DNA of 7,335 bases from Actinomycetota bacterium. Its GTDB lineage: Bacteria; Actinomycetota; Acidimicrobiia; Acidimicrobiales; Iamiaceae. The notes under the pieces are model-generated. The model saw only the letters and a program-made list of their open reading frames with translations. It searched no databases and was not told where the DNA came from. The position numbers and the translations under genes were made by a program. The stretch covers positions 1 to 7,335 of the forward strand of contig JADGOP010000110.1 of the NCBI GenBank assembly GCA_017882935.1, in the 5' to 3' direction. Positions 1-5,922 of this stretch are shown here, piece by piece. Positions within the stretch are counted from its first letter, which is position 1, and each line of letters opens with the position of its first letter.

Positions 1-582
1 GCCCACCTTGAGCGCGCCGGTGGCGGTGAGGCTGCCAGGGACGCTGTGCTTGGTGAGCCACGTCTTGGCCACCGCGTCGGGGTTCTGGCCCTTGTTGGCG
101 ACCTGGTCGACCATGTCGGCGACGTCGGCCTGCGTGAGCTTGCCATCGACGAGGTCGAGCACCTTGGTGATCTCGGGCGTGACCTTGGCGGTGCGGATGG
201 CGGGCACGAAGTTGTCGGCCGCCTGGAGGTGCTGGTCGTCCTCGAGCACGACCCACTTGTTCTTCGTGATGGCGGGGGCGAACGTGAACAGCTCACCGAT
301 GTCGACCGTGCCGCTCTTGATGGCGCTCACCGTGAGCGGGCCACCCGGGTCGAGGGCCTTGAACTTGAGCGTGACGCCGGACGCACCTACAACGGTGCTG
401 GTGGACCCGGAGCTCGTGCTCTTGCTGCTCGAGCAGGCCCCGACGAGGAGCACCGCCAGACCAGCAGCGGCGAGGGAGGAGGCCGTGCGCGACCAGCGAC
501 GGCGGGGCGCCCGCAGCTGCGGGGTCAGGGAGTCGGACACGGTTGTTGCCTTCCGGTTGGTGGACGTGTCGGGCGCGCTCAT
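1..582 (-). CDS. OpuC/ProX-type compatible-solute binding lipoprotein, 3'-partial, atypical domain order
   Basis: Probable extracellular substrate-binding lipoprotein of the adjacent osmoprotectant ABC importer; 194 codons are present and the gene leaves the window without a stop. From ATG 582, residues 24-32 are an Arg-rich n-region, 33-47 a hydrophobic core, and LVGAC with Cys50 a lipobox, then a Ser/Thr linker (51-69). The rest matches the C-terminal half of OpuC-family binding proteins: KALDPGGPLTVSAIKSG (about 75-91), VDIGELF, WVVLEDD, VPAIRT, a DGKLTQADV helix and DPDAVAKTWL-like residues (here NPDAVAKTWL). The family's usual N-terminal lobe, with its GSKNFTEQ-like strand, is missing between linker and this half, and the chain continues 16 residues past the usual end into TGALKVG. 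I translated 1-480 codon by codon and saw no frameshift. The start overlaps the permease stop as ATGA. GTG 540, with GGAAGG 8 nt upstream, is an equally credible start and gives a more ordinary signal peptide (Cys36). Family call fairly sure; architecture unresolved. Confidence 0.8.
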   Translation of the reverse strand, partial: MSAPDTSTNRKATTVSDSLTPQLRAPRRRWSRTASSLAAAGLAVLLVGACSSSKSTSSGSTSTVVGASGVTLKFKALDPGGPLTVSAIKSGTVDIGELFTFAPAITKNKWVVLEDDQHLQAADNFVPAIRTAKVTPEITKVLDLVDGKLTQADVADMVDQVANKGQNPDAVAKTWLTKHSVPGSLTATGALKVG

Positions 583-1337
583 GCGGCCCCCACGGTGGCG
601 ACCATCGGCCCCACCGGGGTCTTGTCGACGGGCCGCACTCTACGGGTCCGCGTCTGACGCAGTCCGCGCGGGGTGACAGCTCGTTGGATCAGGGCGAAGA
701 CGCCCTCGGTGGTGAGCGCCAGCAGCGCCACGAGGAGCCCTCCGGCGAACACCTCCTGGTTGTACGTGGGGCCGAGCGAGAGGCCCTCGACGATGTAGCG
801 ACCGAGGCCTCCGGCGCCCACCTCGGCGGCGATGGTGGCCGTGGCCACCACTTGCACCGCGGAGGTGCGGACGCCGGCCATCACCAGGGGCAACGCCACC
901 GGGAGCTCGGCGCTCCAGAGGCACTGCCGGTCGGACAGGCCCATGCCGCGGGCGGCATCGCGGAGGTCGTCGGGCACCTCGGCCATGCCCACGTAGGCGT
1001 TGGTGACCATCGGCGGGATCGCGAGCACCACGAGGGCCACGAACACGAACCACGACCCCACCACGGGAACCGTCTGCGGGCCCACGAGCTGCGAGCCGAC
1101 CACCAAGATGGCGAACGACGGCACGGCCCGGCCGATGTTCGAGATGTTGACCGAGAGCAGCCCGAAGCGCCGCTTGTGCCCGAGCCACACGGCCAGCGGG
1201 ACGGCCAGGAGCACCGCGGCCGCCAGCGCCACGAACGAGATCTCGGCGTGCTGGACCAGGCGGTTGGGGATGCCCGACGCGCCCTGCCAGTTCTCGCGCA
1301 GGCGGAACCACGACACGACCGAGCCCAGGAAGTTCAT
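579..1337 (-). CDS. Osmoprotectant ABC importer permease 2 (OpuCB/OpuCD, ProW-like)
   Basis: Inner-membrane permease subunit of 252 aa, one of two paralogous transmembrane subunits of the OpuC/OsmU-type compatible-solute importer. Hydrophobic segments lie at about 33-52, 72-86, 92-111, 150-172 and 197-218. The cytoplasmic EAA loop that docks on the ATPase is clear at about 120-157: it begins VPDDLRDAARGMG and ends ELPVALPLVMAGVR. AEVGAGGLG (171-179) is a conserved feature of this family. The last 30 or so residues are a basic, probably cytoplasmic tail. The ATG at 1337 overlaps the upstream permease stop as ATGA, and its own TGA overlaps the binding-protein ATG in the same way. This argues for one transcript with coupled translation. 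The length is usual for the family. The exact solute (betaine, carnitine, choline or other) cannot be told. Confidence 0.92.
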   Translation of the reverse strand: MNFLGSVVSWFRLRENWQGASGIPNRLVQHAEISFVALAAAVLLAVPLAVWLGHKRRFGLLSVNISNIGRAVPSFAILVVGSQLVGPQTVPVVGSWFVFVALVVLAIPPMVTNAYVGMAEVPDDLRDAARGMGLSDRQCLWSAELPVALPLVMAGVRTSAVQVVATATIAAEVGAGGLGRYIVEGLSLGPTYNQEVFAGGLLVALLALTTEGVFALIQRAVTPRGLRQTRTRRVRPVDKTPVGPMVATVGAA

Positions 1338-2023
1338 GCCGGCGCCGTGCTTCCGCCGCGCCGGTTGACCCAGGGCGTGAGCTGGCGGGTGAGGCCGGCG
1401 AGCCCCACGTCGGCGACGACCGCCACGGCCACCGACAGCACCGCACCGACGGTGACGGCCGTGCGGATGGGCCGGTTCAGGCCGATCATGAGCAGGTTCC
1501 CGAGCCCCCCGAGGCCCACCAGCGCGGCGATGGTGAGCAGCCCGATGGTGGTGACGGTCGCGATCCGCACCCCGGCCATGATCGCGGGGAGCGCCAACGG
1601 GAGCTCGACCTTCACCAGCTGCCGCCGCCGGGTGAAGCCCATGGCCTGGGCCGACTCGCGCACCTCGGCGGGCACCGCGTCGAGGCCGGCCACCACGTTC
1701 CGCACCAGGATCAGCAGGGTGTAGGCGGTGAGCGGGATCAGCGCGGTGAGGTTCCCGATGCCCGTGTAGGGGATGAGGAACGCGAACGCCGCCAGCGAGG
1801 GGATGGTGTAGAGGATGCCGGTGAAGCCCAGGACCGGGCCACGGGCGCGGCGGTGGCGCGACGTCCACACCCCGAGCGGCACCGCGATGACGAGCCCGAA
1901 CAGCACGGCCAGGAAGGTGAGCTCGATGTGCACCCACAGGTCGTGACGGATCAGTCCCAGGTTGCGGTCGATCCAGTTCCACCAGAGCCACCGGTCGGTG
2001 ACCTCGGCGAGCACGGGGATCAC
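1334..2023 (-). CDS. Osmoprotectant ABC importer permease 1 (OpuCB/OpuCD, ProW-like)
   Basis: Inner-membrane permease of 229 aa, paralogous to the downstream permease. It probably forms the heterodimeric channel with it. Hydrophobic segments lie at about 33-53, 66-86, 92-111, 149-172 and 188-211. The EAA loop runs from about 117 to 154 (VPAEVRESAQAMG ... VELPLALPAIMAGVR), and LVGLGGLGNLLM (168-179) is typical of the family. The frame is open far upstream, so the start is a choice. I took GTG 2023 because it overlaps the stop of the upstream small ORF as GTGA, the same arrangement as the two downstream junctions, and because it gives a normal N-terminus about 30 residues before the first helix. 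GTG 2014 and GTG 2032 are in frame too; none has a good Shine-Dalgarno of its own. A start further upstream would add an improbable RRAPAV/RRAPAA repeat. Confidence 0.88.
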   Translation of the reverse strand: MIPVLAEVTDRWLWWNWIDRNLGLIRHDLWVHIELTFLAVLFGLVIAVPLGVWTSRHRRARGPVLGFTGILYTIPSLAAFAFLIPYTGIGNLTALIPLTAYTLLILVRNVVAGLDAVPAEVRESAQAMGFTRRRQLVKVELPLALPAIMAGVRIATVTTIGLLTIAALVGLGGLGNLLMIGLNRPIRTAVTVGAVLSVAVAVVADVGLAGLTRQLTPWVNRRGGSTAPA

Positions 2024-2166
2024 CGGAGCCACGGGAGCCCGCCGGACAGCCGGCGCCCGCCGGGCAGCCGGAGCCCGCCGGACAGCCGGCGCCCGCCGGG
2101 CAGCCGGGCGCCCGAGAACCCGCGCCGCACCTTCGACCCCGCTCTCGATCGCCCGTCGAATCTCAT
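2020..2166 (-). CDS. Possible 48-aa Arg/Gly/Leu-rich leader ORF ahead of the permease operon
   Basis: A short ORF I do not recognise from any family. Its ATG has one of the best ribosome-binding sites in the window (GGGAGGAG, 6 nt spacer). Its TGA overlaps the GTG of permease 1 by 4 nt (GTGA), so ribosomes finishing here could reinitiate on the permease, which has no good site of its own. Residues 21-44 are four hexapeptides alternating RLPGGR and RLSGGL, encoded by an 18-nt tandem repeat. There is no membrane segment, signal peptide or cysteine. The strong site and the overlap favour translation. The repeat, low complexity and lack of a known family argue against a conserved protein. It may matter only as a coupling or attenuation leader, and there is no direct evidence of expression. 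Confidence 0.38.
   Translation of the reverse strand: MRFDGRSRAGSKVRRGFSGARLPGGRRLSGGLRLPGGRRLSGGLPWLR
2035..2106. repeat. Tandem repeat, four 18-nt units (two 36-nt supra-units)
   Basis: Four back-to-back 18-nt units alternate between GAGCCCGCCGGACAGCCG and GCGCCCGCCGGGCAGCCG. The two 36-nt halves are identical, and a partial unit follows from 2107. Since 18 is a multiple of three, copy-number change would add or remove six residues of the leader ORF without shifting frame. Each 36-nt half contains the inverted repeat CGCCGG-ACAG-CCGGCG (2040-2055 and 2076-2091), a 6-bp GC stem with a 4-nt loop. It could fold in the minus-strand mRNA just upstream of the permease 1 start. The repeat looks like recent local duplication. 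Confidence 0.9.
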
Positions 2167-2172
2167 GCCGGT

Positions 2173-2180
2173 CTCCTCCC
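2173..2180 (-). promoter_or_regulatory. Strong Shine-Dalgarno for the small leader ORF
   Basis: On the minus strand GGGAGGAG lies 6 nt before the ATG at 2166. It is the main reason to consider the leader ORF translated. The permease that follows has no comparable site near its candidate GTG starts. Confidence 0.5.
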
Positions 2181-2270
2181 GCAGCGCGCGCCCCGGAGCC
2201 CCGTCTACGACGCCCACCGCCCCGAGCGGCCTTCGGGGTGCGGTCCACGTCGATGGGTAAGTTGAGCGAA

Positions 2271-2299
2271 ACGGTAGCCTTTTGGTCTCGAAGCGCCAA
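2271..2299 (-). promoter_or_regulatory. Candidate housekeeping promoter for the permease/binding-protein operon
   Basis: On the minus strand TTGGCG (2299-2294) and TACCGT (2276-2271) are separated by exactly 17 nt. They resemble actinobacterial sigma-A-type -35 (TTGnnn) and -10 (TAnnnT) boxes. The start of transcription would be near 2264, giving an untranslated leader of about 100 nt before the small ORF. It lies in the least GC-rich patch of the divergent region. Match by eye only. Confidence 0.4.
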
Positions 2300-2332
2300 C
2301 CACCCTCCCGGTGCGGCGAGAGGAACAGTCCG

Positions 2333-3442
2333 ATGATCCGCCTCGACGGAGTCACCAAGCAGTACGAATCGGGCGCGGTCGCCGTCGACCACCTCACCCT
2401 CGACGTCCCCGAGGGCGAGATCTGCGTGCTGGTCGGGCCCTCGGGCTGCGGCAAGACCACCACCCTCCGCATGGTCAACCGGCTGATCGAGCCCACCAGC
2501 GGGCGCATCTTCATCGACGGCGACGACGTCACCCACGTCGATCCCGTGCAGCTGCGGCGTCGCATCGGCTACGTCATCCAGCACGTCGGCCTGTTCCCCC
2601 ACCAGACCGTCGGCGACAACATCGCCACCGTCCCCAAGCTGCTCGGCTGGGACCGGGGACGGGTGTCGGCCCGGGTCGCCGAGCTGCTCGACCTCGTGGG
2701 CCTCGATGCCCAGTACCGCGACCGCTACCCCCACCAGCTCTCGGGCGGGCAGCGGCAGCGGGTCGGCGTGGCCCGGGCGCTCGGCGCCGATCCCCCGGTC
2801 CTGCTCATGGACGAGCCCTTCGGGGCCATCGACCCCATCACCCGCGACCGCCTCCAGCAGGAGTTCCTCCGCCTCCAGGGCGAGGTGAACAAGACCGTCG
2901 TGTTCGTGACCCACGACGTCGAGGAGGCCGTGAAGTTGGGCGACCGCATCGCCATCCTCGCCCAGGGTGGGCACCTCGCCCAGTACGACACCCCGGCGCA
3001 GGTCCTCGGCCACCCGGCGTCCGACTTCGTGGCCGACTTCGTGGGCAGCGACCGGGGCCTCAAGCGGCTCGAGGTCACCGCGGTGTCGGCCGAGGGGCTC
3101 GCGGTGCCCCCCGTCCTGGCCGCCACCGCGAGCGTGGGTGAGGCTCGGGCCCGCATCGACGGCACGCGCCCGGCCATCGCCGTCGTGATCGACGACGCCG
3201 GCCGGCTGAGCGGCTTCATCGGGACCTCGGGCTCGAACGGCTACCCCACCACCGACCCCGTGGGCGACCACCTCGAGGTGGCCCCCGACCCCGCGGTCGC
3301 CGGCGACACCACCCTCAAGGACGCGCTGTCGTCGCTGCTCCTCGCCGACGCCGGCTGGGTGCCCGTCACCGACGACACCGGCCGCTACCTCGGAGTGCTC
3401 ACCCCCGACGCCGTCCACCAGGCCACCCGCCAGTCCCTCTGA
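2333..3442 (+). CDS. Osmoprotectant ABC importer ATPase with CBS-like tail (OpuCA/ProV-like)
   Basis: ATP-hydrolysing subunit of 369 aa that would power the two divergently encoded permeases. Visible are Walker A GPSGCGKTT (35-43), the Q-loop Gln83 in YVIQHVGLFPHQTV, the signature LSGGQ (136-140), Walker B VLLMDEP (156-162) with catalytic Glu161, and the switch His194 in VFVTHDVEEA. DRIAILAQGGHLAQ and the ASDFVADFVG segment (229-238) are typical of the OpuCA/ProV branch. Residues about 247-369 form a tail of two weak CBS-like motifs, the second clearest (DAGWVPVTDDTGRYLGVLT). In OpuA/OpuC relatives CBS modules help sense ionic strength or nucleotides. ATG 2333 gives the canonical MIRLDGVTKQY opening; an in-frame TTG at 2282 is open but would add 17 unlikely residues. 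The gene is convergent with serS. Having the ATPase divergent from its permeases is less common than one operon. Confidence 0.93.
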   Translation: MIRLDGVTKQYESGAVAVDHLTLDVPEGEICVLVGPSGCGKTTTLRMVNRLIEPTSGRIFIDGDDVTHVDPVQLRRRIGYVIQHVGLFPHQTVGDNIATVPKLLGWDRGRVSARVAELLDLVGLDAQYRDRYPHQLSGGQRQRVGVARALGADPPVLLMDEPFGAIDPITRDRLQQEFLRLQGEVNKTVVFVTHDVEEAVKLGDRIAILAQGGHLAQYDTPAQVLGHPASDFVADFVGSDRGLKRLEVTAVSAEGLAVPPVLAATASVGEARARIDGTRPAIAVVIDDAGRLSGFIGTSGSNGYPTTDPVGDHLEVAPDPAVAGDTTLKDALSSLLLADAGWVPVTDDTGRYLGVLTPDAVHQATRQSL

Positions 3443-3464
3443 CCCCCCCCGGGGGGTGGGTCAG
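3439..3464. terminator. Bidirectional hairpin between convergent ATPase and serS
   Basis: CTGACCC (3439-3445) pairs with GGGTCAG (3458-3464). After a bulged T at 3457, three more C-G pairs extend the stem, leaving a short loop in the C/G run. The TGA of the upstream ATPase (3440-3442) and the TGA of serS (3463-3461, read on the minus strand) lie in opposite arms. No T-tract follows on either side, so this is not a classic intrinsic terminator, but its place between convergent genes suggests transcript ending or 3'-end protection in both directions. Confidence 0.5.
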
Positions 3465-4765
3465 GAGATGACGGTGGCGCCGCGGAGGTAGGGCAGCAGC
3501 GGCTCGGGGACGGTGACGGTGCCGTCGGGGTTGCGGTGGGTCTCGACGATGGCCGCCCACACCCGGGGCACGGCCAGCGCCGAGCCGTTGAGGGTGTGGA
3601 TGAACTCGTTGGAGCGGCGGGCCCCGTCGTCGCCCGGCGTCGGGCGGTAGCGGATGTCGGCCCGGCGAGCCTGGTAGTCGCTGAACCAGGAGATCGACGA
3701 GACCTCGAGCCACTGGTCGCAGCCGGGCGCGTAGACCTCGATGTCGAACGAGCGGTGGTGCGACTGCCCGAGGTCGCCCGTGCAGATCTCGATGATGCGG
3801 TACGCCAGGCCCAGCGAGGCGATGGTGGCCTCGGCGCGGGACACCAGCTCGTCGAGCAGGGCCGGGGCCTCGGCAGGCGTGGCGTAGGCCAGGATCTCGA
3901 CCTTGTCGAACTCGTGGGCGCGCAACATGCCCCGGGTGTCGCGGCCCGCCGAGCCGGCCTCGCGGCGGTAGCACGGCGAGTACGCCATGAACCGCTGGGG
4001 CAGGTCGGCTTCGTCGAGCAGCTCGCCCGAGGCGATGGACGTGAGCGGCACCTCGGCCGTGGGGATGCACCAGAGGTCGTCGCGCTCGATGGCGTAGGCG
4101 TCGTCGGCGAACTTGGGCAGCTGGCCGGTGGCCGTGAGCGTGGCGCTGCTGACCAGGCTCGGCGGCCGGATCTCCTCGAACGCGTCGGCGTTGTTGTCGA
4201 GCGCCAGCTGGCAGAGGGCGCGCGACAGGGTGGCGCCCTGCTTGCGCAGCATCACGAACATCGACCCGGTGATCTTCACGGCCCGCTCGTTGTCGAGGAT
4301 GCCGAGCGCCGCGCCGGTCTCCCAGTGGGGCACCCGCTGATGTGGCTGGTACGACCCGGGATCGAAGCCGACCACCTTGACGACCGGGTTGTCGGCGTCG
4401 GAGGCGCCGTCGGGCGCATCCGGGTGCGGGGTGTTGGGGATGCGCAGCAGGAGCTGGCGGATCTCCTCGGCGACCGCGGCCTCGTCGTCGGCCAGGGCCC
4501 GCTCGCGCTCACCGAGCGCCCGGCTCTCGGCCTGTTGGGCCTCGGCCGCGGCGACGTCGCCGGCGCCCCGCAGCCGGCCGACCTCCTTCGACACCGTCTT
4601 CACGTGGTTGCGGACCTCGTCGCGCTCGGCGGCAAGCTCGCGGCGGCGGGCGTCGAGGTCGTGGACGCGGTCGACGTCGGCCACGTCGATCCCGCGGCGG
4701 GCCAGGGCGGCCTTCACCTCGTCGGGGTCGGTGCGGATGCGTCGGATGTCGAGCACGGCGGGCAC
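3461..4765 (-). CDS. serS: Seryl-tRNA synthetase (SerRS)
   Basis: Cytoplasmic class II synthetase that charges tRNA-Ser (and tRNA-Sec where present) with serine; 434 aa, normal length. Residues about 5-115 form the N-terminal coiled-coil arm that grips the tRNA long variable arm, starting with the family's LDIRRIR. The catalytic domain follows: PTAE (235-238) supplies the serine-binding Thr and Glu, motif 2 runs over about 265-290 (CYRREAGSAGRDTRG ... HEFDKVE), and motif 3 over about 391-401 (TLNGSALAVPR), keeping the Asn and Ser used for substrate binding. DLGQSHHRSFDIEVYAPG and SSISWFSDYQARR are variants of the commoner SNCTDFQARR block. GTG 4765 has GAGG 8 nt upstream; GTG 4756 would give the family's usual M-LDIRRIR but has no ribosome site. 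Monocistronic here: divergent from an exporter operon 80 nt away and convergent with the importer ATPase. Confidence 0.97.
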   Translation of the reverse strand: MPAVLDIRRIRTDPDEVKAALARRGIDVADVDRVHDLDARRRELAAERDEVRNHVKTVSKEVGRLRGAGDVAAAEAQQAESRALGERERALADDEAAVAEEIRQLLLRIPNTPHPDAPDGASDADNPVVKVVGFDPGSYQPHQRVPHWETGAALGILDNERAVKITGSMFVMLRKQGATLSRALCQLALDNNADAFEEIRPPSLVSSATLTATGQLPKFADDAYAIERDDLWCIPTAEVPLTSIASGELLDEADLPQRFMAYSPCYRREAGSAGRDTRGMLRAHEFDKVEILAYATPAEAPALLDELVSRAEATIASLGLAYRIIEICTGDLGQSHHRSFDIEVYAPGCDQWLEVSSISWFSDYQARRADIRYRPTPGDDGARRSNEFIHTLNGSALAVPRVWAAIVETHRNPDGTVTVPEPLLPYLRGATVIS

Positions 4766-4807
4766 GGTAGCCGCCTCGGTCCCCCACCTCGCCCGTTTTC
4801 CAGACGA

Positions 4808-4837
4808 TTTCAGGGGTTGCCGGAGGCCAACTAGCGT
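4808..4837 (+). promoter_or_regulatory. Candidate near-leaderless promoter of the exporter operon
   Basis: TAGCGT (4832-4837) fits a TAnnnT -10 box and lies only 8 nt before GTG 4846, with a weak TTTCAG at 4808-4813 (18-nt spacing). Transcription would begin at or within a few bases of the start codon, and no Shine-Dalgarno lies at proper distance (the GGAGG at 4822-4826 is 19 nt away). Leaderless starts of this type are frequent in actinobacteria. The 80-nt gap to serS must also hold the serS promoter, for which I saw no convincing boxes. Confidence 0.4.
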
Positions 4838-4845
4838 CGGAAACC

Positions 4846-5922
4846 GTGTCCGCAATCGAGGTCGACGGTCTCGTCGTGCGCTACGGGAAGCTCACGGCGG
4901 TCAACCGGGCCTCGTTCCACGCCGACCTGGGAACGGTGGTGGCGCTGCTCGGCCCCAACGGCGCAGGCAAGACCTCCACGGTCGAGACGCTCGAGGGGTT
5001 CCGCCGTCCTGCGGCCGGGTCGGTGCGGGTGCTGGGGCTCGATCCCGTCGCCGACCGAGCGCTCCTGGCGCCCCGCATCGGCGTGATGCTGCAGGAGGGC
5101 GGGGTGTACCCCGGCATCCGGCCCCTCGAGATGCTGCGGCTCTACGCCGCCTTCTTCCCCAACCCCGACGACCCCGAGGCGCTGCTCGACCGCGTGGGCC
5201 TCACCCACCGGCGCACCAGCACCTGGCGCCAGCTCTCCGGGGGCGAGCAGCAGCGCCTCGCCCTGGCCCTGGCCCTGATCGGCCGGCCCGAGGTGGCCTT
5301 CCTCGACGAGCCCACCGCCGGCATCGACGTGAGCGGCCGCCAGCTCATCCGCCAGATCGTGCGCGACCTGGCCACCGCCGGCGTGGCGGTGCTGCTGACC
5401 ACCCACGACCTCGAGGAGGCCGAGAAGGTGGCCGACCGCGTGGTCATCATCGATCACGGCCACGTGGTCGTCGAGGGCACCCCCACGGAGCTGATGACGA
5501 GCACGGGCAGCGAGGAGATCCGCTTCGGTGCCCCGCCCGGCCTCGACACCGCGGCCCTCGGCAAGGTGCTCACCGCCCCCGTCGACGAGCTCACCGCCGG
5601 CGAGTACCGCGTGTCGGCGCCGCCCACGCCCAACAACGTGGCCGCGCTCACGGCCTGGCTCGCCGAGCGCGACCTCCCCCTGGCCGACCTGCGCGCCGGC
5701 CGCCAGCGCCTCGAGGACATCTTCCTGGCGCTCACCGACATCACCGGCGAACACCGGGCGATCACGGTCGACGACCCCGCCGTCGACGACGTGCCCGGCG
5801 AGTCCACGGCCGGCGACCGCCGGCGCACCCGCGACCGCCGCGCCGGGCAGCGACGCCGCCGTGGTGACGGGCCGGCCTCGGGCAACGGCCGCCCCGATCG
5901 ACCCGACCGTGGCGCCGCGTGA
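4846..5922 (+). CDS. ABC-2-type exporter ATPase (DrrA/CcmA-like) with charged C-terminal tail
   Basis: ATPase subunit of 358 aa for the ABC-2 permease that follows. Walker A GPNGAGKTS (36-44), Q-loop Gln83 in VMLQEGGVYPG, signature LSGGE (130-134), Walker B VAFLDEP (150-156), DEPTAGIDVSGR typical of the DrrA/multidrug branch, and switch His187 in LLTTHDLEEAEKVADR. After the nucleotide-binding domain comes the usual accessory region ending in LEDIFLALTDITGE (about 289-302). The final 50 or so residues are a low-complexity tail, first acidic (VDDPAVDDVPGE), then rich in Arg, Asp and Gly (RRRTRDRRAGQRRRRGDG), ending in GAA. Relatives usually stop near the EDIF block. GTG 4846 is the start giving MSAIEVDGLVVRYG. 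The stop overlaps the permease GTG as GTGA, so translation is probably coupled. Substrate unknown; drug, lipid or polysaccharide export are all possible. Confidence 0.93.
   Translation: MSAIEVDGLVVRYGKLTAVNRASFHADLGTVVALLGPNGAGKTSTVETLEGFRRPAAGSVRVLGLDPVADRALLAPRIGVMLQEGGVYPGIRPLEMLRLYAAFFPNPDDPEALLDRVGLTHRRTSTWRQLSGGEQQRLALALALIGRPEVAFLDEPTAGIDVSGRQLIRQIVRDLATAGVAVLLTTHDLEEAEKVADRVVIIDHGHVVVEGTPTELMTSTGSEEIRFGAPPGLDTAALGKVLTAPVDELTAGEYRVSAPPTPNNVAALTAWLAERDLPLADLRAGRQRLEDIFLALTDITGEHRAITVDDPAVDDVPGESTAGDRRRTRDRRAGQRRRRGDGPASGNGRPDRPDRGAA

Larger units (their letters stand above)
2167..2332. promoter_or_regulatory. Divergent control region between importer ATPase and permease operon
   Basis: This 166-nt gap must carry the promoters and any operators of both halves of the importer. 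Besides the minus-strand promoter candidate, it has an inverted repeat CCCCGA (2220-2225) / TCGGGG (2233-2238) with a 7-nt spacer, lying in the presumed minus-strand 5' leader, and a TAGCCT (2275-2280) that could be a plus-strand -10 box although no good -35 is seen for it. For the ATPase, AGAGGA about 9 nt before ATG 2333 is a fair ribosome-binding site. No known osmotic-regulator operator was recognised. Confidence 0.4.

Noticed and set aside
543..1724. Long open frame on the plus strand opposite the two importer permeases
   Set aside because: The translation is a His/Arg/Gly-rich artefact, and the opposite strand encodes clear permeases with EAA loops.
2035..2106. CRISPR-like array
   Set aside because: The units are contiguous with no spacers and are only 18 nt long, so this is a simple tandem repeat.
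2262..2280. Plus-strand promoter TTGAGC / TAGCCT for the importer ATPase
   Set aside because: The two boxes are only 7 nt apart, far from the required spacing; TAGCCT alone may still be a -10 box but has no partner.
1853..2336. Plus-strand ORFs across the tandem repeat encoding RRTAGARRAAG-like repeats
   Set aside because: Largely overlap the permease operon or its leader on the other strand; no ribosome-binding site seen and the repeats are explained by the 18-nt unit.
2024..3418. N-terminal extension of permease 1 through the in-frame open reading upstream
   Set aside because: It would run antisense through the importer ATPase and across the tandem repeat. Permeases of this family begin about 30 residues before the first helix, which fits GTG 2023.
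3536..4834. Long open frame on the plus strand opposite serS
   Set aside because: It is antisense to an unmistakable seryl-tRNA synthetase. Its translation is low-complexity (Gly, Val, Arg, Leu-rich) with no motif, as expected from GC-rich codon bias.
4766..4845. T-box or other riboswitch ahead of serS
   Set aside because: The gap is only 80 nt and is shared with a divergent gene. I found no T-box motif (TGGnACC-like) or extended leader structure.
4831..5754. Long open frame on the minus strand opposite the exporter ATPase
   Set aside because: Antisense shadow of a gene with all ABC ATPase motifs; no domain of its own and no coherent start signal.
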